From: Clostridiaceae bacterium
Lineage (GTDB): Bacteria; Bacillota; Clostridia; UBA1212; DUPL01
NCBI GenBank assembly: GCA_012522035.1
Contig: JAAYLF010000256.1
Location: forward strand, 1-25,936
Direction of reading: 5' to 3'
DNA length: 25,936 bases
Positions 16,258 through 23,567 of the stretch are shown in pieces. The notes under the pieces were generated by a model, which did no database searches, was not told the DNA's origin, and saw only the letters and a program-made list of their open reading frames with translations. The position numbers and the translations under genes were made by a program. Positions within the stretch are counted from its first letter, which is position 1, and every line of letters starts with the position of its first letter.

Positions 16258-17571
16258 CTATTTCTTTTTAAATACCTTTTTGAACTTTTCTTTTATGGAA
16301 ACCCATTTGGTTTCCATTTTTGATTTTATGCTGACTGTCTCCTCGGCCTCAGTTACAACCTCTTCCTCAACAACTACATCTTCAGTTTCTTCAATTTCTT
16401 CATTTCCTTCCTGAAGTTCATTCATGGGCGAGCTTAATTGCTTGGCTTCAATTCTTTTTCTTATATATACATCATAGAAGAAAAGCTTGAATATGGCTGC
16501 AAGAACATCACCGAAAATTAGACCGGGCAGCCCAAAGAGCCTCCCACCAATACCCAGTCCGGCAAGAACGAGCAAAGGACTTATTCCCATTTTGCCGCCA
16601 ACAATCTTTGGAGATATAAACCAGTTGTCTACTGCCTGAATTATCAGTATGCAGATGGCCGCAGCAACACCAAGCCAGAAATCATACGCAAGACTGATGA
16701 TTATGATAGGTACTGCTCCTATCCACGGACCTATATACGGAATCATGTTGGTTATACCGAATGTGACTGCAAAAAGTATTGCATAAGGCAGCCTTGCAAT
16801 GCTGAAGGCAATGTATGCAAGAATTGTGCAGATCAGCGCTTGAAGCAGTTTTCCTGTAAAGTATTTTCTGAAAATCTGATTAACCTCGTGCCCTATCCAT
16901 CTCAAGCGTTCTCCGGTTCTTTTTCTGAAAAGACCGTCAATTACCCTGTTCAACGCAATCAAGGTATTGTCTTTCTCAATGAGCATGTAAACTGAAACCA
17001 TGATACCCATTACAAAGTTGAATAACAGACTGGTCGCATTTGACAATATTGTGGTAATAAGGTTTATGTTGATTGCGTCAGTTGCGGACTTGAGAAGGGA
17101 GTCAAGCGCATTTGTTACGCTTTTCAGGACATCTTCAGACAACTCGTATTTGGTACCGTCCAAAAGATTGTTGTAATATGCCACCACTTTGTCAATTAGA
17201 ATATGTATCTTTACCGCAAAATCTCTAAGCGTGGCAGTAAGAGCCGGTACCAGTGTGAAAATTAAAAAGCTGAGTATTCCAAAGAAAGTCATGTATGCAA
17301 TAATCATGTATAATACCTTTTTGAGTTTTCTATTGTTGTTCAGCAAATCCTTGAAAAGTTTCTTGTCCCAGAAATCTATATATGCGTTAAGTATATATGC
17401 TATGATAAATCCAAACAAAAGGTAGCCTAAAATATATCCTATATATTGGAATACAAAAGCAAAATTTTGCCAAAACCCTGAAAAGTCGAATATGAGCTTT
17501 CCTATCAGACTCAGGATAATGAAAAGAAAAATTATCTTCTTAATAGTCCAATTTGATCGGTTTCTTTGCAT
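16258..17571 (-). CDS. AI-2E-family membrane transporter
   Basis: This 437-residue polytopic protein of the AI-2E/PerM family has several hydrophobic segments, including GYILGYLLFGFIIAYILNAY near the N-terminus. The family region GITNMIPYIGPWIGAVPIII and the PKIVGGKMGISPLLVL segment are clear. Members export small molecules or sodium, or move autoinducer-2; the substrate here is unknown. The tail from about residue 385 is unusual: a run rich in glutamate (EEIEETEDVVVEEEVV) followed by a lysine-rich end (KEKFKKVFKKK), probably cytoplasmic. ATG 17571 is chosen because GGAAGG lies eight bases upstream; GTG 17580 overlaps that site. It is transcribed away from the sortase-substrate gene. Confidence 0.9.
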   Translation of the reverse strand: MQRNRSNWTIKKIIFLFIILSLIGKLIFDFSGFWQNFAFVFQYIGYILGYLLFGFIIAYILNAYIDFWDKKLFKDLLNNNRKLKKVLYMIIAYMTFFGILSFLIFTLVPALTATLRDFAVKIHILIDKVVAYYNNLLDGTKYELSEDVLKSVTNALDSLLKSATDAININLITTILSNATSLLFNFVMGIMVSVYMLIEKDNTLIALNRVIDGLFRKRTGERLRWIGHEVNQIFRKYFTGKLLQALICTILAYIAFSIARLPYAILFAVTFGITNMIPYIGPWIGAVPIIIISLAYDFWLGVAAAICILIIQAVDNWFISPKIVGGKMGISPLLVLAGLGIGGRLFGLPGLIFGDVLAAIFKLFFYDVYIRKRIEAKQLSSPMNELQEGNEEIEETEDVVVEEEVVTEAEETVSIKSKMETKWVSIKEKFKKVFKKK

Positions 17572-17720
17572 CGGCGGCACCTTCCATTTTTTTATAATGA
17601 CTTAAGTTTACCATAATTTTATACCGCAAACAATATTAGTCCTCTGCTTTATATTCAAAAAGCCTTGTCTTTCGTATGCAGTAAAGCCAATGTGAACAAA
17701 CAGGAAACATAATTAATATA

Positions 17721-17748
17721 TTGACAAAATGTGTTGTATGAATATAAT
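17721..17748 (+). promoter_or_regulatory. Promoter of the sortase-anchored protein gene
   Basis: TTGACA (17721-17726) and TATAAT (17743-17748), both perfect, are 16 bases apart. They lie 33 bases before the start codon. The other half of the roughly 200-base divergent region holds nothing else I can identify. Confidence 0.8.
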
Positions 17749-17780
17749 TATCTTAACAATTGTTAATGGAGGTTTTAAAT

Positions 17781-18731
17781 ATGTACAAGAGGTTATTTGC
17801 GTTTTGCGTTATCTTTGTAATGATTTTTTCACTAATGGCTGCAAACGCTGCAAAGCTTTCAGACCTTGATATGTCGAAGATAGAGCTTGTGAAAGAGTCT
17901 AAAATTGATGTGGAAAGCGTGTCGGTGGGTGCGGAATTCGGTAATCCACCAGCAGGATGGACATATCAGTTTGTGCTTGGTGAAAAGCCAAAGATTGCAG
18001 AAGCGGATGGAAACAAGTATATTGCTTCAAATGGCTTCTGGCAGATGTTTCATGAACCAGTAGAAGAAAAGTACTACATGTTCTCTGTTGATGTCAAGGT
18101 ATCAGGAAAACAAAACTTTGGTATTTTTGCAAGAGCCGGTAAAGAGAGGTTCCAGTACGAGCTTAACGTGTCAGACTTCTTTGAACAGGACAGATCCGGT
18201 GAACATGATGGCCTTCAAGCACTTGGAGGAAGTGGAATATATGTAAGGGTTGAAGGTAAAAAAGTTACTCTGTACATAAAGCTTTATGATGAGTCTCAGA
18301 AATGCGACATTAACAACAAGCTTTATGCCTTTGAGACAAATTATGATTTTTCAACCGGATTCCATACCCTTATATTGGCTGATGATGGCAAAAACGTATA
18401 TGTTGCTGTAGATGATGAAATTATTGCAAGAGTCAAGTTCTCAGATCCAAAGACTTATCCAATCGGCTCAGAACAATACTATTCCAAGGTAGTTGTTTAC
18501 GGTGGCGATGGCAGTGAGCTTGGCACTCATGACAATGCATTGTTTGCCGTTAACAGCGTTGTAGCTATTGGTAACAGAAACAATCCAACCAATTTTGACA
18601 ATATCATTCTAAGGACATACAAGGACAAAGCTGACAACCCACAGACCTCCGATTCAGGTGCTGCATTCTTTGCAATGACCGTTGTTTTTGGAATGTGCGT
18701 GGTTGTCCTTAAGAAGAGAGTTTTGGTATAA
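17781..18731 (+). CDS. Secreted, sortase-anchored surface protein of unknown function
   Basis: The 316-residue protein begins with a signal peptide (MYKRLFAFCVIFVMIFSLMA, then ANAA). It ends with a sorting signal: N286-P-Q-T-S-D, a hydrophobic stretch and KKRVLV. NPQT resembles class B sortase motifs, and the S-D that follows is common in clostridial variants. The middle is rich in beta strands. It contains FGIFARAGKERFQYELN, VEGKKVTLYIKLYD and a final NFDNIILRTY, which resemble concanavalin-like carbohydrate-binding folds; I cannot assign a family. GGAGG at 17768-17772 sets the start at ATG 17781. It has a strong promoter and its own terminator. It lies just before the rhamnosidase-like gene but is transcribed separately. 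A role in holding or sensing polysaccharide at the cell surface is only an inference. Confidence 0.8.
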   Translation: MYKRLFAFCVIFVMIFSLMAANAAKLSDLDMSKIELVKESKIDVESVSVGAEFGNPPAGWTYQFVLGEKPKIAEADGNKYIASNGFWQMFHEPVEEKYYMFSVDVKVSGKQNFGIFARAGKERFQYELNVSDFFEQDRSGEHDGLQALGGSGIYVRVEGKKVTLYIKLYDESQKCDINNKLYAFETNYDFSTGFHTLILADDGKNVYVAVDDEIIARVKFSDPKTYPIGSEQYYSKVVVYGGDGSELGTHDNALFAVNSVVAIGNRNNPTNFDNIILRTYKDKADNPQTSDSGAAFFAMTVVFGMCVVVLKKRVLV

Positions 18732-18760
18732 GACGGTTAAAAAAGTGATATAACCTTAAA

Positions 18761-18794
18761 AAGAAGGAAGAAACAAGAGCTTCCTTCTTTTTTT
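18761..18794 (+). terminator. Rho-independent terminator after the surface-protein gene
   Basis: AAGAAGGAAG and CTTCCTTCTT form a perfect 10-base stem with a nine-base loop, followed by T residues. Confidence 0.85.
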
Positions 18795-18810
18795 GTGTCT
18801 TTACACCGTA

Positions 18811-18839
18811 TTGACTTTATTCCAAACCATTAGTATACT
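18811..18839 (+). promoter_or_regulatory. Promoter of the GH78-like gene
   Basis: TTGACT (18811-18816) and TATACT (18834-18839) are 17 bases apart and lie 28 bases before the start codon. Confidence 0.7.
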
Positions 18840-18867
18840 AACGGAAACAAGCTATTGGAGGTTTTTT

Positions 18868-20577
18868 ATGCAGATGGATTTTGTGCCTTATGGCATACGC
18901 AAAAAGGAGATTTTTGAAAAAACGGAAGAAGATAAAAGAGTAAGACGCTTTATGGACGTTCAAAGAATTCTGTGGAAGTCGGAAGGAGAAAAATGTCGTG
19001 TAACAGGCGAAGAAGTATTGCTTGAAGACAGGGAACCGCAGATTAATCTTGGTCAGACAGAGGCATGCGTGCTTGAGAACAATGGAGAAACAGCAAGCAT
19101 ACTCCTTGATTTTGGTGTTGAGTTTCACGGATATGTAAAACTGTTTGTATGGTCAGTCACACCTGAAATGGTAAGACTTCGCATTCGTTTTGGAGAATCT
19201 GCGATGGAGGCCATGAGTGAGCTGGGTGGAGAAAAGAATGCCACCAACGACCATATCAACAGGGATCAGATAATTGAAACCGGATTTTTGAGCATGCCTG
19301 AAATTGGACCTTCCGGATTCAGATTTTGTAGAATTGATTTGATTGATCCTAATACAAGGATTTCATTCAAGACTATAAAAGGTATATTTACTTATAGAGA
19401 GCTGGAGTACAAAGGTTCGTTCAAATGTAATGATAAAAGATTGAACGAAATCTGGAATGTTGGAGCATATACTGTTCATCTCAACATGCAGGAATATGTA
19501 TGGGATGGCATCAAGAGAGACAGACTGGTATGGATAGGAGACATGCATCCTGAAACATCCACAATTCAGGCTGTATTTGGATACGATGAGTCTGTACCAA
19601 AGAGTCTTGACCTGGCAAGAAATGAAACTCCCCTGCCCAACTTCATGAGCGGTATTTCTTCATATTCTTTGTGGTGGGTGCTGATTCACCATGGCTGGTA
19701 CATGCAGAATGGAGATAAGGAGTATCTTGCAGAGCAAAAGGAGTACTTAAAGAATCTTTTGATTCAGTTCAGCCAATATATTGATGAGGAAGGAAGAGAG
19801 AAGCTGCCAGAGGCAAGATTTCTTGACTGGCCGTCCCATGGTAATGATGAGGCATTCCATGCAGGACTTCATTCCCTTTTACGCTTGGCATTGATTAGAG
19901 GTGCAGAGCTTCTTGAAGAGCTTGGTGATAACGAGACTGCAGCAATGTGCAGGGAAAGAGCTGACATTCTTTTAAAACATGTTCCGGATCCAAACCATAA
20001 CAAGCAGGCTGCGGCATTAATGGCTCTGGCAGGTATTGCCCCAGCGGAAGAGATGAATGAAAAAGTAATCAAGGTTGGCGGAGCTAGAAATCTGTCTACT
20101 TTCTTTGGCTACTATATCCTGCAGGCACAGGCGTTGGCCAATGACATGAAGGGTGCTCTTGATAACATTCGTACCTACTGGGGAGGCATGCTTGACAGAG
20201 GTGCTACAACATTCTGGGAAGACTTCAATATTGAGTGGCTTGAAGGTTCGGGAAGAATAGATGAACTTGTTCCAGATGGAGTAAAAGACTTGCATGGTGA
20301 CTTTGGCAACTTCTGCTACAAAGGATTCAGGCACAGTCTGTGTCATGGCTGGGCTTCAGGTCCTACTGCCTTCATGTCAGGTTATGTACTTGGAATACAA
20401 GTTCTAAAGCCTGGATGCAAGGAAATAAGGATTAAGCCTGACCTTGGTGACTTGGAATGGGCAGAAGGAACCTATCCTACTCCAATGGGTATTATCTGGG
20501 TAAGACATGAAAAGAATCCTGATGGCACCATAAAGACTGAATACAAGGTTCCTGAAGGAGTCAAAGTAGTTGATTAA
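18868..20577 (+). CDS. GH78-like alpha-L-rhamnosidase-family glycosidase
   Basis: This 569-residue cytoplasmic enzyme has an N-terminal beta-sandwich (LDFGVEFHGYVKL), an (alpha/alpha)6 barrel and a short C-terminal beta domain (GCKEIRIKPDLGDLEW). The active-site strip D213-G-I-K-R-D218-x6-D225 matches the GH78 motif D-x4-E-x6-D, and E451 in TTFWEDF matches the second catalytic glutamate. The proton-donor glutamate of characterised rhamnosidases is aspartate (D218) here. It is much shorter than many GH78 enzymes, lacking extra N-terminal domains. ATG 18868 follows GGAGG by six bases; the upstream open frame has no ribosome site and starts inside the promoter. Family membership is firm; rhamnose specificity is not. 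Confidence 0.82.
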   Translation: MQMDFVPYGIRKKEIFEKTEEDKRVRRFMDVQRILWKSEGEKCRVTGEEVLLEDREPQINLGQTEACVLENNGETASILLDFGVEFHGYVKLFVWSVTPEMVRLRIRFGESAMEAMSELGGEKNATNDHINRDQIIETGFLSMPEIGPSGFRFCRIDLIDPNTRISFKTIKGIFTYRELEYKGSFKCNDKRLNEIWNVGAYTVHLNMQEYVWDGIKRDRLVWIGDMHPETSTIQAVFGYDESVPKSLDLARNETPLPNFMSGISSYSLWWVLIHHGWYMQNGDKEYLAEQKEYLKNLLIQFSQYIDEEGREKLPEARFLDWPSHGNDEAFHAGLHSLLRLALIRGAELLEELGDNETAAMCRERADILLKHVPDPNHNKQAAALMALAGIAPAEEMNEKVIKVGGARNLSTFFGYYILQAQALANDMKGALDNIRTYWGGMLDRGATTFWEDFNIEWLEGSGRIDELVPDGVKDLHGDFGNFCYKGFRHSLCHGWASGPTAFMSGYVLGIQVLKPGCKEIRIKPDLGDLEWAEGTYPTPMGIIWVRHEKNPDGTIKTEYKVPEGVKVVD

Positions 20578-20592
20578 CAAAAATAAATTCTC

Positions 20593-20623
20593 GAGCTGTG
20601 TGTTAAATGCACAGCTCTTTTTT
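20593..20623 (+). terminator. Terminator between the GH78-like gene and the convergent membrane-protein gene
   Basis: GAGCTGTG and CACAGCTC form a perfect eight-base stem with a nine-base loop, followed by six T on the plus strand. On the minus strand the flank is also T-rich, so it may serve both genes. Confidence 0.88.
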
Positions 20624-21047
20624 ATTTGATTTCAGGTGGCCTTTGTCTTTTTGCCTTATACAGTTTGTATAGATAGTGAATGGCCTGGATCAAAAGTCCT
20701 GCAAAGAATCCTATTACCACATACGAGAAAAAAGCCATCAGACCAACCAGGTCATTCCATCCATAGTCGTTTACCAAAAAAACTCTTAGCATGTCTGCAA
20801 AACCTGTCAAAATGCCCAGAATGAACAACCAGAAGGCTGCAAACAACCTGAAATAGTGGAAAGTGCCTGCAATGACGCCGAAAGATATTGCTGTAACAAT
20901 ATATGAAAAAAGATTTCTTGCACTAATGTTTCCCTTCAATACAATCCCAAATGCTGCAAGAAGAAATGAAAAGGTAAATATCGCAACGATAAGGCCAACT
21001 ATAAGGTATGTGTAACTTCGATTTTCTCTTTCTCTTTCCCTGCCCAT
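20622..21047 (-). CDS. Small membrane protein of unknown function
   Basis: This 141-residue protein has a charged start (MGRERERENRSY), four hydrophobic segments (for example LIVGLIVAIFTFSFLLAAFG) and a basic tail. I do not recognise a family. The start is supported by GAGGT a few bases upstream of the ATG. It follows the DUF3343 gene on the same strand, but a terminator separates the two, so it may have its own promoter; none is clear. Its 3' end reaches into the terminator shared with the rhamnosidase-like gene. Confidence 0.75.
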   Translation of the reverse strand: MGRERERENRSYTYLIVGLIVAIFTFSFLLAAFGIVLKGNISARNLFSYIVTAISFGVIAGTFHYFRLFAAFWLFILGILTGFADMLRVFLVNDYGWNDLVGLMAFFSYVVIGFFAGLLIQAIHYLYKLYKAKRQRPPEIK

Positions 21048-21100
21048 ATCACACCTCTTTTTGTAATTATTCTTCCCCGTAACAAGATGTTTATTCCAAC

Positions 21101-21126
21101 AAAAAGGGCTGCTTTCTGCAGCCCTT
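21101..21126 (-). terminator. Rho-independent terminator after the DUF3343 gene
   Basis: Read on the minus strand, AAGGGCTGC pairs with GCAGCCCTT around a five-base loop and is followed by a T run (plus-strand A at 21101-21105). Confidence 0.85.
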
Positions 21127-21143
21127 GTAATCTATATAAACTC

Positions 21144-21362
21144 CTAGAGTTTGTATATCGCCAAAATTGGTATCCCTGCCGATTTTGCGCTTTGCCTGAC
21201 TTTGTCAATGTCGTGAGGATGAAATCTTAGACAATAACTGCAGCTTCCTGCTCTCAGAAATTTTCGCGGTGTTGCAATTATGTCTGACTGAATGCCTCTT
21301 TTCTTCAGGAGGCTGTGAACCTTAACGCATTCGTTTTGGTTCTGGAAAATTGCTATAAACAT
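21144..21362 (-). CDS. DUF3343 protein (putative Se/S carrier-like)
   Basis: This 72-residue cytoplasmic protein fits the DUF3343 family: an opening strand (MFIAIFQNQNECVKV), the helix SLLKKRGIQ, the central TPRKFLRAGSCSYCLRF with two cysteines, and the end VRQSAKSAGIPILAIY. The family is described as putative selenium or sulfur carriers; no reaction is proven. No selenium-metabolism gene is near it. Upstream, AAGGAG is optimally spaced for a different ATG that is followed at once by TAG; the true start lies one base beyond that TAG. This may lower or regulate expression. Confidence 0.8.
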   Translation of the reverse strand: MFIAIFQNQNECVKVHSLLKKRGIQSDIIATPRKFLRAGSCSYCLRFHPHDIDKVRQSAKSAGIPILAIYKL

Positions 21363-21449
21363 ACTACATACTTTACTCCTTAAAAATGGTAATCCAATAT
21401 ATTTTATTCATCAGCTGCCAAAAAGGTTTTAATGCCCGTTTTGCATTTA

Positions 21450-21478
21450 TTGACGATAAAATATGCCTGTGGTAATAT
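21450..21478 (+). promoter_or_regulatory. Probable promoter of the ybaB-recR-prfA run
   Basis: TTGACG (21450-21455) and TAATAT (21473-21478) are 17 bases apart, 38 bases before the ybaB start. Confidence 0.6.
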
Positions 21479-21516
21479 TATATAGAAATGCATTTATATT
21501 TTATGGAGGGTTTTTT

Positions 21517-21864
21517 ATGGCTAAAGGCATGAGAGGTGGTTTTGGCGGTGGGGCAAAAAAAGGTGGAGCTGGCAACATGCAGAAAATGCTCCAGCAGGCC
21601 CAGAGAATTCAAGCTCAGCTTCAACAAGAAATGGAAGCGTTAAGTGAACAGACTTTCGAAACCACATCTGGCGGAGGAGCAGTAAAGGTAGTAATATCTG
21701 GTGACAAGGTTATACAGGAAATTGAGATAATGCCTGAGATTGTAGATCCTGATGATATAGAGATGCTGCAGGATACTATTGTTGCTGCAGTTAATGAAGC
21801 ATTGTCATTGGTTGACGAAAAGCAAAGGGAAATACAAGAGGCCTATACTGGCGGCCTGATGTAG
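21517..21864 (+). CDS. YbaB/EbfC-family nucleoid-associated protein
   Basis: This 115-residue DNA-binding protein forms dimers and usually sits beside recR. It starts with a glycine-rich stretch (MRGGFGGGAKKGGAGNMQ), followed by a long glutamine-rich helix (LQQAQRIQAQLQQEMEAL) and the conserved core TSGGGAVKVVISGDK. ATG 21517 follows GGAGGG by six bases, which excludes the longer in-frame opening at 21463 that overlaps the promoter. recR starts 13 bases after its stop. The usual upstream partner dnaX is not here; a divergent DUF3343 gene takes its place. Confidence 0.93.
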   Translation: MAKGMRGGFGGGAKKGGAGNMQKMLQQAQRIQAQLQQEMEALSEQTFETTSGGGAVKVVISGDKVIQEIEIMPEIVDPDDIEMLQDTIVAAVNEALSLVDEKQREIQEAYTGGLM

Positions 21865-21877
21865 ACAGGAGAACGAA

Positions 21878-22474
21878 ATGGCTCTTTACACAAGTTCTGT
21901 TGCAAGAATGATTGAGGAGTTCGAAAAGTTGCCTGGGATTGGTCACAAGTCGGCTCAAAGGCTTGCCTTTTATTTATTGGGTCAAAGCAAGGAAAAGGTT
22001 GCGGCATTTGCCAATGCAATACTTGAAGCAAGAAACCAGCTTCAGTACTGCAGTGTATGCATGAACATGTCCGACAAGGAGGTATGTGACATATGTTCCA
22101 ATCCTGTAAGGGATACAGGAATAATATGTGTGGTGGAGGATCCCAGAGATGTGGTTGCAATGGAAAGATCAAGAGAGTTCAAGGGACTTTATCATGTGCT
22201 TCATGGAGTCATATCACCAATGAAGGGTGTTACAGTTGATGATTTGAAGATAAAAGAGCTGTTGGCAAGAATAAATGAGAATACGAAAGAGATAATAATT
22301 GCCACCACCCCCAATATTGAAGGTGAGGCAACCGCCATGTATCTGGCAAGACTTATCAAGCCCCTTAATGTAAGTGTTACACGCATAGCCCACGGGATAC
22401 CAGTTGGTGGCGACTTGGAATATGCTGATGAGGTAACATTGGCAAAAGCCCTGCAAGGCAGGAGAGAAATGTAA
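21878..22474 (+). CDS. recR: Recombination protein RecR
   Basis: RecR works with RecO (and RecF) to load RecA on gapped DNA. The 198-residue protein has the normal length and parts: the helix-hairpin-helix LPGIGHKSAQRLAFYL, a four-cysteine zinc finger (CSVCMNMSDKEVCDIC), a Toprim domain starting ICVVEDPRDVVAMERS, and the C-terminal IAHGIPVGGDLEYADEVTL. AGGAG lies just before the ATG. It sits between ybaB and prfA on one transcript. Confidence 0.96.
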   Translation: MALYTSSVARMIEEFEKLPGIGHKSAQRLAFYLLGQSKEKVAAFANAILEARNQLQYCSVCMNMSDKEVCDICSNPVRDTGIICVVEDPRDVVAMERSREFKGLYHVLHGVISPMKGVTVDDLKIKELLARINENTKEIIIATTPNIEGEATAMYLARLIKPLNVSVTRIAHGIPVGGDLEYADEVTLAKALQGRREM

Positions 22475-22493
22475 TAATTGAAAGGAAGTTTAT

Positions 22494-23465
22494 ATGCTCG
22501 AAAAGCTTCAAGCTACGGAAGAAAGATATGAAGAATTAATTCAAAAGCTCGCAGATCCGGATATTCTTTCAGACCAGGAAACATATTTGAAGGTGGTCAA
22601 GGAACATGCGGAGCTGGAAGAGCTTGTTTCTGTATATAGGGAGTATAAAAAATGTGTCCAGAACAGGGACGAGGCAAAGGAACTCTTGACTCAAAATCTT
22701 GATAGCGAGTTCAAGGAAATTGTCCAGCTGGAATACGAAGAGATGTCAGCAAAGGTTAATGAGCTTGAATCAAAACTCAAGCTTCTGCTTACTCCAAAAG
22801 ATCCTAATGACAACAAAAACGTTATTGTAGAAATTCGAGGCGGCGCAGGTGGAGAGGAAGCTGCCTTGTTTTCAGCTGTTTTGTTCAGAATGTACACAAG
22901 ATATGCCGAGCGTATGGGCTGGCATTCGGAAATAATAGACTTCAATGAAACTGGAATAGGCGGCTTCAAGGAAATTATTTTTTCCATTGAAGGTAAAGGA
23001 GCATACAGCAGACTTAAATTTGAAAGCGGTGTACACAGGGTTCAAAGAGTTCCAACAACCGAAGCAAGCGGAAGAATCCACACCTCCACCGCTACAGTTG
23101 CTGTTTTACCTGAAATTGATGATGTGGAAATTGAGATAAACCCAAATGACTTGGAAATAGATACTTTTAGATCCAGTGGTGCAGGAGGACAGCATGTTAA
23201 CAAAACAGAGTCCGCCATAAGGATAACTCACAAGCCCACTGGACTTGTTGTGTCCTGCCATGATGAAAAGTCACAGATAAAGAATAGGGAAAAGGCAATG
23301 AGGGTTCTACGTTCAAAGCTTTATGAGCTGGAGATGGAGAAACAGGAAAAGGAACTTGCACAAAAAAGAAGAAGCCAGGTAGGAACAGGCGACAGAAGTG
23401 AGAGTATTAGGACATACAACTATCCACAAAGCAGGGTAACTGACCATCGCATAGATTTGACATAG
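22494..23465 (+). CDS. prfA: Peptide chain release factor 1, interrupted by an in-frame UAG at codon 324
   Basis: RF1 ends translation at UAA and UAG. The open frame encodes 323 residues with the N-terminal helical domain, the codon-reading P187-T-T (the PxT motif that marks RF1 rather than RF2) and the catalytic GGQ at 231-233. The frame stops at TAG 23463-23465, just after RVTDHRIDLT. The next 32 codons, in the same frame, encode YKLDDILDGDLDELIDALIT and the rest of a normal RF1 C-terminus, ending at TAA 23562-23564. With one residue at the TAG (Leu in the family, one base change from TTG) the protein would be 356 residues, the usual length. Whether cells make the short form, the full form or both is unknown. 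Confidence 0.93.
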   Translation: MLEKLQATEERYEELIQKLADPDILSDQETYLKVVKEHAELEELVSVYREYKKCVQNRDEAKELLTQNLDSEFKEIVQLEYEEMSAKVNELESKLKLLLTPKDPNDNKNVIVEIRGGAGGEEAALFSAVLFRMYTRYAERMGWHSEIIDFNETGIGGFKEIIFSIEGKGAYSRLKFESGVHRVQRVPTTEASGRIHTSTATVAVLPEIDDVEIEINPNDLEIDTFRSSGAGGQHVNKTESAIRITHKPTGLVVSCHDEKSQIKNREKAMRVLRSKLYELEMEKQEKELAQKRRSQVGTGDRSESIRTYNYPQSRVTDHRIDLT

Positions 23466-23564
23466 TACAAACTGGATGACATATTGGATGGTGACCTTGA
23501 TGAGCTTATAGACGCTCTTATAACAAGCGATCAGGCGGAGAGGTTGTCGGGAGGAATCGACTAA
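23463..23564 (+). other. prfA: In-frame continuation of prfA beyond the UAG
   Basis: This segment holds the amber codon and 32 sense codons that preserve the conserved C-terminal helix of RF1, then TAA. It also contains the GGGAGG ribosome site (23549-23554) for sua5, whose GTG starts four bases after this TAA. Ribosomes reading through would arrive at the sua5 start, while those stopping at UAG would end about 100 bases short of it. Confidence 0.85.
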
Positions 23565-23567
23565 AAA

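Noticed and set aside
17581..17720. A small RNA or riboswitch in the divergent region
   Set aside because: The sequence is AT-rich, with no stable hairpin or terminator that I could find.
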